Positions 34,105 through 42,831 of a DNA stretch of 64,000 nt are shown here, in pieces (within the stretch, counting starts at the first letter, position 1; every line of letters starts with the position of its first letter). Below the pieces are notes generated by a model. The model did no database searches and had not been told where the DNA came from. It saw nothing but the letters and a program-made list of their open reading frames with translations. The position numbers and the translations under genes were made by a program. Origin of the DNA: Acetobacter sacchari (GTDB lineage: Bacteria; Pseudomonadota; Alphaproteobacteria; Acetobacterales; Acetobacteraceae); NCBI RefSeq assembly GCF_017377715.1, contig NZ_JAFVMF010000001.1:248001-312000 (forward strand), written 5' to 3'.

Positions 34105-35240
34105 GCACGTCGTCAGAGTTGGCCCCAATCGCGTTTCTCGACCTCGCGGCGCAGCAGCGCAGGATGGGCGAGGCGCTGCGCGCGCGGATCGACGCGGTGC
34201 TGGCGCATTGCCGCTTCGTGATGGGACCGGAAGTTGTTGAGCTGGAAGAAAAGCTGGCGGCCTACGCTGGCGCCGGGCATTGCGTCGGCGTGTCCTCTGG
34301 CACCGACGCGTTGCAGATCGTCATGATGGCGGAAGGGATCGGACGCGGCGACGCGGTGTTTCTTCCTGCGTTCACCTACACGGCGACGGCCGAGGTTCCG
34401 CTGGTGCTCGGCGCCACGCCCGTCTTTGTGGACGTCGATCCGGCAACATTCCAGATCGATCCCGCCAGCCTGCGCGCGCGTATCGCCGACGTGCGCAAGG
34501 CGGGCAAGCTGAAGCCGCGCGCTATCGTCGGCGTCGATCTGTTTGGTCAGCCCGCCCCGTGGGCGGAGTTGCGGGACATCGCGACAGAGAACGATCTTTT
34601 CCTGCTCGACGACTGCGCGCAGTCTTTCGGCGGCTCTTATGGCGGGCGCAAACTGGGGCGGGAGGCGACGGCTACGACGCTGTCTTTCTTCCCGTCCAAG
34701 CCGCTGGGCGGTTACGGAGACGGCGGGGCGATTCTGACTGATGATGCCGAGCGCGCGGCGCTTTATCGCTCACTGCGCACGCATGGCGAAGGCGGCACGC
34801 GGTACGAGGTTCTGCGCACTGGCATGAACGGGCGGCTCGACACGTTGCAGGCGGCGGTACTGCTGGCGAAGCTGGACTTCTTCGAGGCGGAGCTTGCGCG
34901 CCGCGAGGAGATCGCCTGCGCTTATGACGCCGGGTTGCGAGGCGTCGTGACCGTGCCTGCGCGTGTGCCGGGCGGGGCGAGCGCCTGGGCGATCTATGCG
35001 ATCCTGCTGTCGGACACGGCGGCGCGGACGGCGTTGCAGGAGCGATTGAAAGCGGCGGGCGTTCCGTCTGCGATCTATTATCCGCTGCCGCTGCATCGGC
35101 AGCCAGCGTATCGCGATCACCATGACGGGGCGACGCTTCCTGTTTCAGAGTCTTTGGCCGAACGCATTCTTGCGCTGCCGATTCAGCCTGAACTGACGGA
35201 CGCGGAGGTCGCCCGTGTGATCGCCGCCGTGCACGGCTGA
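34101..35240 (+). CDS. DegT/DnrJ/EryC1 family sugar aminotransferase
   Basis: PLP enzyme that aminates the keto sugar made by the preceding dehydratase, giving an amino-deoxy sugar for surface polysaccharide. 379 residues: 'CVGVSSGTDALQIVMMA', 'FLPAFTYTATAE', the Asp-containing 'LLDDCAQSFGGSYGGRKLG' and the PLP lysine in 'FFPSKPLGGYGDGG'. Four-base overlap with the dehydratase gene indicates coupled translation and a shared pathway. Confidence 0.93.
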   Translation: MSTSSELAPIAFLDLAAQQRRMGEALRARIDAVLAHCRFVMGPEVVELEEKLAAYAGAGHCVGVSSGTDALQIVMMAEGIGRGDAVFLPAFTYTATAEVPLVLGATPVFVDVDPATFQIDPASLRARIADVRKAGKLKPRAIVGVDLFGQPAPWAELRDIATENDLFLLDDCAQSFGGSYGGRKLGREATATTLSFFPSKPLGGYGDGGAILTDDAERAALYRSLRTHGEGGTRYEVLRTGMNGRLDTLQAAVLLAKLDFFEAELARREEIACAYDAGLRGVVTVPARVPGGASAWAIYAILLSDTAARTALQERLKAAGVPSAIYYPLPLHRQPAYRDHHDGATLPVSESLAERILALPIQPELTDAEVARVIAAVHG

Positions 35241-35258
35241 TCGGACGGAGTCAGGGTC

Positions 35259-35729
35259 ATGAGGAAAGAGGTCGTCTTCATCATCGCTTTTCTGGTGTTC
35301 ACCATAGGCACAGCCAGCGTCATCTGGCTGGCGGCGTTGCCGAATTTCAAGCCGGTGACGTTTCCGCAAGTCACGGCCGGGAAAATTTTCGTGGGACCGA
35401 TGCGACGCGTCCGGCAGTTGAACGCGTCTGAGATCGCGACGGTGAACGACTGGCTTCAACACCACACGCACGGGTGGGGGCCGCTCAGCCAGACACCGCC
35501 TTCAAGCGGCGATGCGCGGCTGGAGCTTCAGGCTCAGCGGGACGGCAAGTCAGACCCGATCGCGCTGACGCTGTGGACCGGGATCAGTGCAGCGGACTGG
35601 AACGACACGGTGTTCGTCGAGGCGCCGGACGGAAAGAAAGTGCGCACGGAAACATTCAGCGATGCGGAGTTTGCGCCGTTGGGCAAGCTGGTCGACGGCG
35701 GCGCGTATCAGAAGTCCGCTTTCCCATGA
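35259..35729 (+). CDS. Membrane-anchored protein of unknown function
   Basis: 156 residues: one N-terminal transmembrane helix (about 6-28, 'VVFIIAFLVFTIGTASVIWLA') followed by a soluble, probably periplasmic domain with no motif I recognise. The ATG lies 18 bases after the aminotransferase stop and its own stop overlaps the HAD gene by four bases, so it belongs to the same transcript. Confidence 0.78.
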   Translation: MRKEVVFIIAFLVFTIGTASVIWLAALPNFKPVTFPQVTAGKIFVGPMRRVRQLNASEIATVNDWLQHHTHGWGPLSQTPPSSGDARLELQAQRDGKSDPIALTLWTGISAADWNDTVFVEAPDGKKVRTETFSDAEFAPLGKLVDGGAYQKSAFP

Positions 35730-36337
35730 TCGAGATTTCCGACGACGTCGCCGCGCTGATTTTTGATTGCGACGGAACGCTGGTCGACACCTTGCCGCTC
35801 TATCTGGCGGCGTGGCGCGCCGCTGTGCTTGAGGTTGGCGGGATCGACCTGCCACCGGAATGGTTCAGGGGAAAAGGCGGCTACGCCGAGCGCATGCTGT
35901 TGGCGGCGGTCGACAAGGCGTTCAACGTTTCTCTCGATCACGACGCGATCATTGCCGCCGCCCGGCATGGCGTGATCGATCGTCTGCACGCTGTGCGTGA
36001 GAACGCGCCGGTAGTCGCGCTGGCGCGGGAATGGGGCGGCCGCCTGCCGCTGGCCGTGGCTTCGAGCGGCTCGCGTGAGGTTGTCGAGGCGTCTTTGACG
36101 GCCATCGGGCTGCGGGACGCGTTCGCGAAGATCGTGACGATCGAGGATGTCGCAAACCCGAAGCCAGATCCCGAAATTTACCTTCTTGCTGCGCAGGGAC
36201 TGGGTGTGGACCCCGGACGGTGCGTGGTGTTGGAGGATAGCGACGAAGGACTGAAAGCGGCGCGTGCGGCCGGGATGTGGGCGTTCGATGTCCGGGGCTG
36301 GGCTGATGACAGGGCGGGCGGTCAGGCTGCCGTTTAA
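35726..36337 (+). CDS. HAD-family phosphatase (beta-phosphoglucomutase-like)
   Basis: 203-residue haloacid dehalogenase hydrolase. Motif I 'FDCDGTLVDTLPLY' with nucleophile and acid Asp, a helical cap, motif II 'VASSGSREV', motif III/IV 'KPDPEIYLLAAQGLG' and 'VLEDSDEGLKAA'. Resembles sugar-phosphate phosphatases of the GS/YniC group; a sugar phosphate from the polysaccharide pathway is a possible substrate, but this is inference from position. The ATG is chosen by the four-base overlap with the upstream gene. Confidence 0.9.
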   Translation: MIEISDDVAALIFDCDGTLVDTLPLYLAAWRAAVLEVGGIDLPPEWFRGKGGYAERMLLAAVDKAFNVSLDHDAIIAAARHGVIDRLHAVRENAPVVALAREWGGRLPLAVASSGSREVVEASLTAIGLRDAFAKIVTIEDVANPKPDPEIYLLAAQGLGVDPGRCVVLEDSDEGLKAARAAGMWAFDVRGWADDRAGGQAAV

Positions 36338-36488
36338 GGTGCCCGCAGGAGTGCTCGTTGCATGATTGTCGGAGAGTTGCGGTCTCTCAGGCGCGCCGGG
36401 GCTGTGCGTGAGTTGTTTTCACAATGGAATCGCAATAATTTCCCAGACGTTGCTCCAACGAAAGAAGCTTCTCTCAAACGAGGTCATC

Positions 36489-36938
36489 ATGCGCTACGTC
36501 GCTCCCGTCGCCCTTGCAATGCTGGTTTCCACGGCTTCGCACGCCGCCACCGTCGAGCATTTCGCTCCTGAGGGAGTGCCTGCGAGCGTCACGACCGCTC
36601 CGCCGTTCAGCAGCGCCGTCATGGCGGGCGACACACTCTACATCTCCGGCACCACCGATCATGACCCGGCCACGGGCAAGCCGGCCCTCGATGCGACCGC
36701 TGGCGCCAAAATCGTGCTGGATAACATCAAAAAGACGGTCGAGAAGGCTGGTCTGACGATGGACGATCTCGTCTGGGTGCAGATTTTTGCTTCGGACCTC
36801 AAGAATTTTGCGGCGTTCAACGCCGTTTACCGGACCTACTTCAAGGGGCCGATGCCTGCGCGCGCATTCATCGGGGCCGGAAGCCTGCTGGGCGGCGCTC
36901 ACTATGAGGTCATGGGCATCGCCGTCAAACCGAAGTAA
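36489..36938 (+). CDS. Exported RidA/YjgF-family protein
   Basis: 149 residues. Residues 1-19 form a Sec signal peptide ('MRYVAPVALAMLVSTASHA'), followed by a complete RidA domain: 'SSAVMAGDTLYISGTTDHDP', 'NIKKTVEKAGLTMDDLV', and 'MPARAFIGAGSLLGGAHYEV', where the Arg and the Glu match the imine-hydrolysing residues of RidA. Cytosolic RidA deaminates reactive enamines; an exported form is unusual and its substrate unknown. Stands alone and ends at an intrinsic terminator. Confidence 0.88.
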   Translation: MRYVAPVALAMLVSTASHAATVEHFAPEGVPASVTTAPPFSSAVMAGDTLYISGTTDHDPATGKPALDATAGAKIVLDNIKKTVEKAGLTMDDLVWVQIFASDLKNFAAFNAVYRTYFKGPMPARAFIGAGSLLGGAHYEVMGIAVKPK

Positions 36939-36968
36939 GCGTCACGAATTCAGGTCGTTTCAAAAGAG

Positions 36969-37003
36969 GAGGCGGAACGCTGTTGCGGTCCGCCTCTTTT
37001 TCT
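36969..37003 (+). terminator. Intrinsic terminator after the RidA-like gene
   Basis: GAGGCGGA and TCCGCCTC arms (36969-36976, 36989-36996) followed by a T-rich run. Confidence 0.85.
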
Positions 37004-37173
37004 TTTGCGCTTTCCCGGCTTTGCAAAGCGCTCATGAGTCTTTGTCGTCATCTGCAAGTTCGTGGTTTGCACGCATTGTCTGCGTGATGGAGGCTAGTTG
37101 CGCCATGTGACGTTTCGCGTCGTCGTCGGGGTGGCGTCCACAAAACAAAACCGATACCGTAACAAAATAAACT

Positions 37174-38379
37174 GTGGACGATACGGCTGTGACGACAACA
37201 GTTCCTTCAGCGTGGGCGAACGTTATCGAGCAACGCGACGCTGGAAAGGCGGAGCTTTTGGCGCGCGTTTATGACGGCGCGCTGCCCCCTGCCCGGCAGG
37301 TCGAGGTGTTCTCGGCATTGCGCGACATTCTGCCATGCCGCGTTGTCCGGCGAGGCGAGGCGCGGCCGCTGGTTTACGATGACGGCGCGTTACAGAACCT
37401 GCTCGGTCTCAAAGTGGAGACTGGAGGAAAGGTAAACGATTTTTCTGACTACCTCTCCCTAAACCGGGTTGCGGGAGTGCTGATCGCGCATGAAGGTCGG
37501 GTCGTTCTGGAGCATTACGACCTCGGGGCTGGGCCGGATACGCTCTGGCCGTCCATGTCCGTCGCCAAGTCGGTCAGCACCACTCTGGTCGGCATGGCGA
37601 TCAGGGATGGCCTGATCGGCGGTCTGGACGACATGCTTGAGCGATACCTGCCAGAGTTGAAGGGTGGCGCTTATCAGGGCGTGTCGGTCCGCAATCTCCT
37701 GCAAATGACATCAGGCGTCGGGTGGAACGAGACCTATACTGATCCGTCATCGGATCGTCGCCGGATGCTGGCGCTACAATCCGCCGGTCGTCCCGGCGCG
37801 ATCCTGGATTTGATGACGAATCTGCCGCGCGTGGCGGAGCCCGGTGCGGTCTGGAATTACAGCACAGGCGAGACCTGCGTCATGGGATATCTGTTGCGTG
37901 CGGCACTGGGGCGATCACTGTCGGAATATCTTTCAGAAAAACTATGGAAGCCACTTGGGATGGAGCATGACGCGCGCTGGTGGCTGGACGCGGCGGATGG
38001 TACTGAGACGGCGGGCATGGGCCTGAACGCGACTCTTCGTGACTTCGCGCGTTTCGGGTTGTTCGCCCTGAATGGCGGGCGCATCGACGGAAAATCCCTT
38101 CTTCCAGAGGGTTGGTTTGAGGAGGCGGGGCGTCCGAGGACGCTTTCGGGCGGCGATCGGCTGGACTACGGCTACATGTGGTGGCCGACGCCGGACCGAG
38201 ATGGCGGGTTTTCGGACTGCGCTTTTTCTGCACGGGGAATTTTCGGGCAGCGCATCTATCTGAATCCTGCGCGTAAGACGATGATCGTGGAGTTGCGGGC
38301 GCGGTCCAAGCCGATCATGGAAGATCCTGTAGATTCGAACGCGTTTGCGCATGCAGTCGTGGATGCTCTGGCGGGATGA
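37174..38379 (+). CDS. Serine hydrolase of the class C beta-lactamase/esterase family
   Basis: 401 residues without an obvious signal peptide, so probably cytoplasmic. Catalytic Ser-x-x-Lys in 'MSVAKSVSTTLVG', Tyr in 'WNYSTGETCVMGYLL', and a C-terminal region 'YGYMWWPTPD'. Such proteins are often esterases or amidases, for example 6-aminohexanoate-dimer-hydrolase-like, rather than true lactamases. The first start is a GTG in an AT-rich leader; later starts cannot be excluded. Confidence 0.87.
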   Translation: MDDTAVTTTVPSAWANVIEQRDAGKAELLARVYDGALPPARQVEVFSALRDILPCRVVRRGEARPLVYDDGALQNLLGLKVETGGKVNDFSDYLSLNRVAGVLIAHEGRVVLEHYDLGAGPDTLWPSMSVAKSVSTTLVGMAIRDGLIGGLDDMLERYLPELKGGAYQGVSVRNLLQMTSGVGWNETYTDPSSDRRRMLALQSAGRPGAILDLMTNLPRVAEPGAVWNYSTGETCVMGYLLRAALGRSLSEYLSEKLWKPLGMEHDARWWLDAADGTETAGMGLNATLRDFARFGLFALNGGRIDGKSLLPEGWFEEAGRPRTLSGGDRLDYGYMWWPTPDRDGGFSDCAFSARGIFGQRIYLNPARKTMIVELRARSKPIMEDPVDSNAFAHAVVDALAG

Positions 38380-38535
38380 TTTTGAAGGCGTCAGGCAGGG
38401 CCAAAGCTATCAATCGCGACCGGTGACCGTACGCATTGTGGATAGTAGCGTTTGGTGGTCTTCATAAGAAATTATATTTCTATATAAGCAGTTTTGGTAA
38501 TAAATGTGTGAACGTCCTTTCTGGGCGAACGGCGG

Positions 38536-39285
38536 TCAAGCGCCTCCCGCGCTCGCAGCTATCATCGCGCCACATTCAGCGACGACCACGGTTGCTCCTA
38601 AAACATCGCCAGTATATCCATTGATTTGACGCCACGCCATTATCGCGATGAAGGCTGCCCCGATCATTGTCGCAGTCCATTCCGCTGGCCGCTGCGACGT
38701 GATCAGTAAAAAGCCAAGCGGCGCAACCAACCCAAAAACCACGGCGAACGCCGGAGGTTTGCCAACAGACCGTCCCAGGCCGTCCTCGCGCGCGGGCGGC
38801 AACAGCGTCATGACGAGCGGCAGCGCCCCGCGTGAAGCCGCCGATGCGAGAACAAGCGCCGCCAGCGCCCTGTCGGCAGGAATCGCAGCTATCGCGCTGG
38901 CGCGGAGCATTGTTGTCAGGACCAGCGCAAGAGCGCCGTAACTGCCGATGCGGCTGTCGCGCATGATGGCGAGCTTCCGTTCCCGATCACGCCCGCCGCC
39001 GAACCCGTCCGCGACATCGGCCAGCCCGTCCTCATGCAGTCCGCCAGTCAGCAACGTCTGAACAGACAGCGCGCACAGGGCGGCAACCGGCGCTGGTATC
39101 CCAAGAGCGCGCAGCGCCTCCATTGCGCCGCCACCGATTAGCCCGATCAGCCCGCCGATGAGTGGCCATGTCCAGGAGGAGCGCGCCATCGACATGGCTG
39201 CGCCGTTCGCTCCTAGCCATCCCGTTGGCAGGCGGGTCAGAAGCCCCAGCCCGCAGGCGAGGTCGGCGCGGAGGGCTTGCGTCAC
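38536..39285 (-). CDS. cobS: Adenosylcobinamide-GDP ribazoletransferase (cobalamin synthase)
   Basis: Last step of B12 nucleotide-loop assembly: joins adenosylcobinamide-GDP with alpha-ribazole (phosphate). 249 residues, about six transmembrane helices, with 'LLTRLPTGW' near the N-terminus and 'GGLHEDGLADVADGFGGG', the metal-binding signature. It starts with GTG overlapping the cobT stop by four bases; the open frame extends far upstream inside cobT but that part is not coding. Confidence 0.93.
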   Translation of the reverse strand: MTQALRADLACGLGLLTRLPTGWLGANGAAMSMARSSWTWPLIGGLIGLIGGGAMEALRALGIPAPVAALCALSVQTLLTGGLHEDGLADVADGFGGGRDRERKLAIMRDSRIGSYGALALVLTTMLRASAIAAIPADRALAALVLASAASRGALPLVMTLLPPAREDGLGRSVGKPPAFAVVFGLVAPLGFLLITSQRPAEWTATMIGAAFIAIMAWRQINGYTGDVLGATVVVAECGAMIAASAGGA

Positions 39286-40316
39286 GACGCGCGGGCGTCG
39301 CTGTTTGTGGCGACGCCCGCGGAATCGAAAGTCGCCATCCCGGTGTGGCAGGCGATCGCCGCCCGTACGAGCGGCGCCGCGAGCGCGGCCCCTGACGCTT
39401 CGCCGAGGCGCAGGCCAAGATCGAGCAGAGGCTCCACTCCAAGAGCGGCGGCGAGCCGCGCATGTCCGGCCTCCGCCGAACGGTGGGACACCAATGCGTG
39501 GTCGAGGCCATCGGAGTTCAGGCGGGCCAGAGGGGCGGCGGCGGCCGTGCAGACGAACCCGTCCAGCAGAACGGGTACGCCGTGGCGTCGGGCGGCGAGC
39601 GTCGCGCCCATGATTGCGGCGAGTTCGTAACCGCCCAGACGGCGTGCGGCTTCCAGAGGATCGGACGTGAAGTCGCCGTGCCGTGAAAGCGCGGCGTCGA
39701 TGGCGCGCGCCTTGCGGGCCAACCCGTCGTCGTCGATCCCGGCGCCGCGTCCGGCCCAGTCCGTCCCGCTCCCGCCAAACAGGCCGGCGGAGAGTGCAGA
39801 GGCCACGGTCGTATTGCCGATGCCCATTTCCCCGAGGCACAAAAGGTCGGCCTCCGGCGACACCGAGGCGTAACCGAGGTTCACGGCGGCGAGGAACCCG
39901 GCTTCGTCCATCGCCGGGCCGGCTGTGAAGTCCTGCGTCGGCGCCAGATCGGCGACTTCGACGACGCGAAGCGTTGCGCCTGCGACGCGCGACAACTGGT
40001 TGATCGCGGCGCCGCCGTTGCGGAAATTCTCCACCATCTGCGCGGTGACGGCGGACGGCCATGCGGAGACACCCTGCGCCACGACCCCGTGATTGCCTGC
40101 GAACACGATGACGTCGATGCGCTCCAGCACCATGGGCCGTCCACGCCTCCAGCGGGCGTGCCATTGGGCGATGCGCTCCAATCGTCCGAGGCTGCCGGGC
40201 GGCTTGGTCAGTATCCGGTCGCGGGCGGCGGCCTGAGCCTCGGCGTCCGCGTCGCCGCGCCAGAGCGAGGTGGCGGCGTCGCGGAGGGCGGCGATGGTGA
40301 GGAAAGATTCTGGCAT
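39282..40316 (-). CDS. cobT: Nicotinate-nucleotide--dimethylbenzimidazole phosphoribosyltransferase
   Basis: Makes alpha-ribazole phosphate, the lower ligand donor of cobalamin. 344 residues: 'TKPPGSLGRLERIA', 'FAGNHGVVAQGVSAWP', 'LCLGEMGIGNTTVASAL' and 'SHRSAEAGHARL' are standard CobT blocks. The ATG at 40316 begins close to the conserved N-terminus; the frame reaching 40439 is not conserved. Coupled to cobS. With cobU at 41585 it provides nucleotide-loop assembly for the B12 that EutBC needs. Confidence 0.95.
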   Translation of the reverse strand: MPESFLTIAALRDAATSLWRGDADAEAQAAARDRILTKPPGSLGRLERIAQWHARWRRGRPMVLERIDVIVFAGNHGVVAQGVSAWPSAVTAQMVENFRNGGAAINQLSRVAGATLRVVEVADLAPTQDFTAGPAMDEAGFLAAVNLGYASVSPEADLLCLGEMGIGNTTVASALSAGLFGGSGTDWAGRGAGIDDDGLARKARAIDAALSRHGDFTSDPLEAARRLGGYELAAIMGATLAARRHGVPVLLDGFVCTAAAAPLARLNSDGLDHALVSHRSAEAGHARLAAALGVEPLLDLGLRLGEASGAALAAPLVRAAIACHTGMATFDSAGVATNSDARAS

Positions 40317-40616
40317 GCCCCGGTATGTGCGGCCTTCGGGCGTGGGCGGCAAGCCGGGGAGGGGTGTTCGCTCGCCTGTGATACAGGGATGAAGATGCTT
40401 GCGCTGCGTTAACTGCAAAGATGGCGTCAAGGAAAACATACTCTAAGTTATTACTTTATCGATGATATTTACCCGTTCAAACGAGTTTTTCTAAGCGAAA
40501 CCCGCTCCAGCCCCCTCTAGGCAAGAATGCTCATTCCGTTCCGAATTCGACACAAAAAAGCCCGGAACCTACATCATCAGGTGCAACACACTTATCCCTC
40601 AACTCAGGCGGAACAC
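40317..40616. promoter_or_regulatory. Divergent region between cobT and the beta-lactamase
   Basis: 300 bases with an AT-rich middle (40440-40500). I looked for a cobalamin riboswitch upstream of cobT and saw no B12-box core. It should hold both divergent promoters. Confidence 0.4.
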
Positions 40617-41474
40617 ATGCGACGTCGGCGCTTGCTTCAGTATGGCTCGGTATTGCTGGCCTCTCCTGCTTACGCGCTGCCGCCCCCGCCACAAGCGATC
40701 GCGACGTACGAGCGCGAGAGCGGCGGCCACATAGGCGTTTATGCCGAAAACCTTGCAACCGGCGGCAAGCTGCTGTGGCGGGCCGACGAACGTTTCGTAA
40801 TGTGCAGCACGTTCAAGGCTTCGCTCGCTGCCTGCGTGTTGCGCCGCGTCGAGCGAGGGCAGGAGAAGCTCGCTCGGAGCGTCGCCTATACGAAAGCGGA
40901 TGTGCCGGATTGGTATGCGCCTGTGGCCAAGGAGAATTTGGCGCGCGGGTCGATGACGGTCGCTGAGATGTGTCAGGCTGCCGTGGAGCAGAGCGACAAC
41001 ACCTGCGCCACGCTGCTTCTCTCAAGCATTGGCGGCCCGGCGGCCCTGACGGCGTTCTGGCGTTCGATCGGCGACACGCAGACGCGCCTCGACGATCCGG
41101 AGCCGTATCTCAACCGGACGCCCCTCGGCGGCGTTCGCGACACGACGACCCCGGAGGCGATGGCGAAGATCCTGCAGCGCCTGGTGCTGGGGGACGTGCT
41201 GTCGGACTCGTCGCGGGCGTTGCTGACCGGGTGGCTGGTCGGGTGCCAGACTGGCGGAAACCGCCTGCGCGCCGGTCTTCCCAAGACGTGGCGCGTGGGC
41301 GACAAGACCGGCAACAACGCGAAGGATGCGGCTGGAGACATCGCGGTGCTGTGGCCGAAACCGGACGCCCCGATCATTGTAGCGGTTTATACGAGGGGCG
41401 GAACGCCGACTGACGCGCAACTGACTGCGGCTTTCTCTGGCGTCGGCGCGCTTGTCGCAAAGACGCTGGGTTGA
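40617..41474 (+). CDS. bla: Class A beta-lactamase
   Basis: Periplasmic serine enzyme that hydrolyses beta-lactams. 285 residues: a signal with four N-terminal arginines ('MRRRRLLQYGSVLLASPAYA') that may be Tat-type, 'CSTFKASLAACVL' with the Ser70-x-x-Lys73 motif, 'SDN' (Ser130 loop), 'EPYLNRT' with Glu166, and 'KTG' (Lys234). All catalytic elements are present, so it is probably active. It sits between cobT (divergent) and cobU (same strand). No AmpR-like regulator is adjacent. Confidence 0.95.
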   Translation: MRRRRLLQYGSVLLASPAYALPPPPQAIATYERESGGHIGVYAENLATGGKLLWRADERFVMCSTFKASLAACVLRRVERGQEKLARSVAYTKADVPDWYAPVAKENLARGSMTVAEMCQAAVEQSDNTCATLLLSSIGGPAALTAFWRSIGDTQTRLDDPEPYLNRTPLGGVRDTTTPEAMAKILQRLVLGDVLSDSSRALLTGWLVGCQTGGNRLRAGLPKTWRVGDKTGNNAKDAAGDIAVLWPKPDAPIIVAVYTRGGTPTDAQLTAAFSGVGALVAKTLG

Positions 41475-41506
41475 GGCTCCGGGCGGGTTGCGTGGCAAGA
41501 CGTCGC

Positions 41507-41540
41507 GGCGCCTTGGAGTAGGAAAAAAACGTAAGGCGCC
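41507..41540 (+). other. Inverted repeat between bla and cobU
   Basis: GGCGCCTT (41507-41514) and AAGGCGCC (41533-41540) with an 18-base loop rich in A. No T-run follows, so it may be a weak attenuator or processing hairpin. Confidence 0.4.
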
Positions 41541-41584
41541 CGTTCGGGCAAGGTCATGTGACGTGTGGGGAGCAAGCGGTTCTG

Positions 41585-42127
41585 ATGACGTCTGAGGTGG
41601 TCCTGACGCCCGTTTTGACGGGGCTGGGCGGAACGGTTCTCGTTCTTGGCGGCGCACGCTCGGGCAAGAGCCGGTACGCCGAGGCCCTGATCAACGCAAT
41701 GCCTGCGCCGTGGATTTACGTTGCGACCGCGCATGCCGGGGACGACGAGATGGCGCAGCGGATCGACAAACATCGCGCGGATCGGAAAGACGGATGGCGG
41801 ACCGTCGAAGAGCGTTTCGATCTTCCCGGTGTTCTGGACCGGGCGGGGACCGCTCCGGTGCTGGTGGACTGCCTGACGCTCTGGCTGACGAACCTCATTT
41901 TAGATGATCGCGATATCGCGGCGGCGTCGGAAGGGTTGATGGAGGCGCTGGTCCGGCGTGCTGCGCCGACGGTTCTGGTCGGGAACGAGGTAGGGTTGGG
42001 GCTGACGCCGGAAACTCCGCTAGGCAGGCGTTTTCGTGATGAAGCGGGATTGCTGCATCAGCGCATCGCGCGTGACGCGGGACAGGTCGTGTTTCTGGCT
42101 GCCGGGCTTCCGCTGCGTCTCAAGTAG
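41585..42127 (+). CDS. cobU: Adenosylcobinamide kinase / guanylyltransferase
   Basis: Activates adenosylcobinamide by phosphorylation and GMP transfer. 180 residues from the ATG at 41585 (a GTG at 41558 would add nine residues): P-loop 'LGGARSGKSRYAE', 'YVATAHAGDDEMAQRIDKHR' with the guanylylated His region, 'LVDCLTLWLTN' and 'GNEVGLGLTPET'. Convergent with the amine dehydrogenase cytochrome, only 3 bases between the stops. Confidence 0.93.
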   Translation: MTSEVVLTPVLTGLGGTVLVLGGARSGKSRYAEALINAMPAPWIYVATAHAGDDEMAQRIDKHRADRKDGWRTVEERFDLPGVLDRAGTAPVLVDCLTLWLTNLILDDRDIAAASEGLMEALVRRAAPTVLVGNEVGLGLTPETPLGRRFRDEAGLLHQRIARDAGQVVFLAAGLPLRLK

Positions 42128-42130
42128 CAG

Positions 42131-42823
42131 TCAGGACGGCCCCGGCGCGCTGAACGGGCGGGAGACGCCGTTGTCGACCTCCCGGCTGTTCAGATTGAGA
42201 TCGTAATCGTGGAGATCGGCCGCGCGCGGACAGGCCTTTGCGACGCCACGCACCACTTCGTCGCGATACATATGCAGGCTGGCCTCCCGGAAAGGATGTG
42301 CGCGCAATCTGGCGACTTCCTCCTCGGTATAGGGTTTGGCGCCCTGCGGGGCGCTGCCTGCGCCCAGCCTGAACACGACGAAATTCATCATCGTCGCCAG
42401 ATCCGCCGACGACAGGTTCGCAAAGGCGACGTTGGGCAGGCGAATCAGGTATTCGCGCCCGGCGGGGGTGCAGAGGAAATAACCTACATGTCCGGTGAGA
42501 TCCGGGACCACACTGCGACCGGAATGTCCCTGCACGCCGTGACAGCCGCCGCAACCGGTCAGATAGTTCCCCTGAACGCCCGGCAGAACGGGGACGGAGG
42601 CCATGGGAACCGGCGCCACGTTCACGGAATTGTCGCCCGCAAGCGCGGCGGCGCTTCCACCGAGCAGCGCCGTTCCAACGAACAGGGCGGCGAGCCAGCG
42701 TCCGGGGGCACGGGACACCGCCGTCGTTCCAGAACCGGCTGTGCTCTGGGCATGTCGCCGGACAGGAAGCGCACGCTCTCTAAACGATGCCCGCAGGCGC
42801 GACGCGAAGCGGGGACCGAACAT
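42131..42823 (-). CDS. Monoheme cytochrome c of the amine dehydrogenase cluster
   Basis: 230 residues with an N-terminal basic stretch, a hydrophobic export segment ('WLAALFVGTALLGGSAAALAG') and a single CxxCH ('TGCGGCHGVQGHSG'). It starts 8 bases after the light-chain stop, so it is cotranscribed with it. The likely role is electron acceptor for the amine dehydrogenase or a factor in its maturation. It is not MauG, which has two hemes and about 370-400 residues. A longer frame to 42898 overlaps the light-chain gene. Confidence 0.82.
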   Translation of the reverse strand: MFGPRFASRLRASFRERALPVRRHAQSTAGSGTTAVSRAPGRWLAALFVGTALLGGSAAALAGDNSVNVAPVPMASVPVLPGVQGNYLTGCGGCHGVQGHSGRSVVPDLTGHVGYFLCTPAGREYLIRLPNVAFANLSSADLATMMNFVVFRLGAGSAPQGAKPYTEEEVARLRAHPFREASLHMYRDEVVRGVAKACPRAADLHDYDLNLNSREVDNGVSRPFSAPGPS

Positions 42824-42831
42824 GATGGAGC

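Noticed and set aside
38536..40164. Single 542-residue protein covering cobS and part of cobT
   Set aside because: Only the last 249 residues are CobS; the rest is cobT read in another frame. GTG at 39285 with a four-base overlap is the natural start.
40317..40616. Cobalamin riboswitch upstream of cobT
   Set aside because: No B12-box core or plausible junction was seen on either strand.
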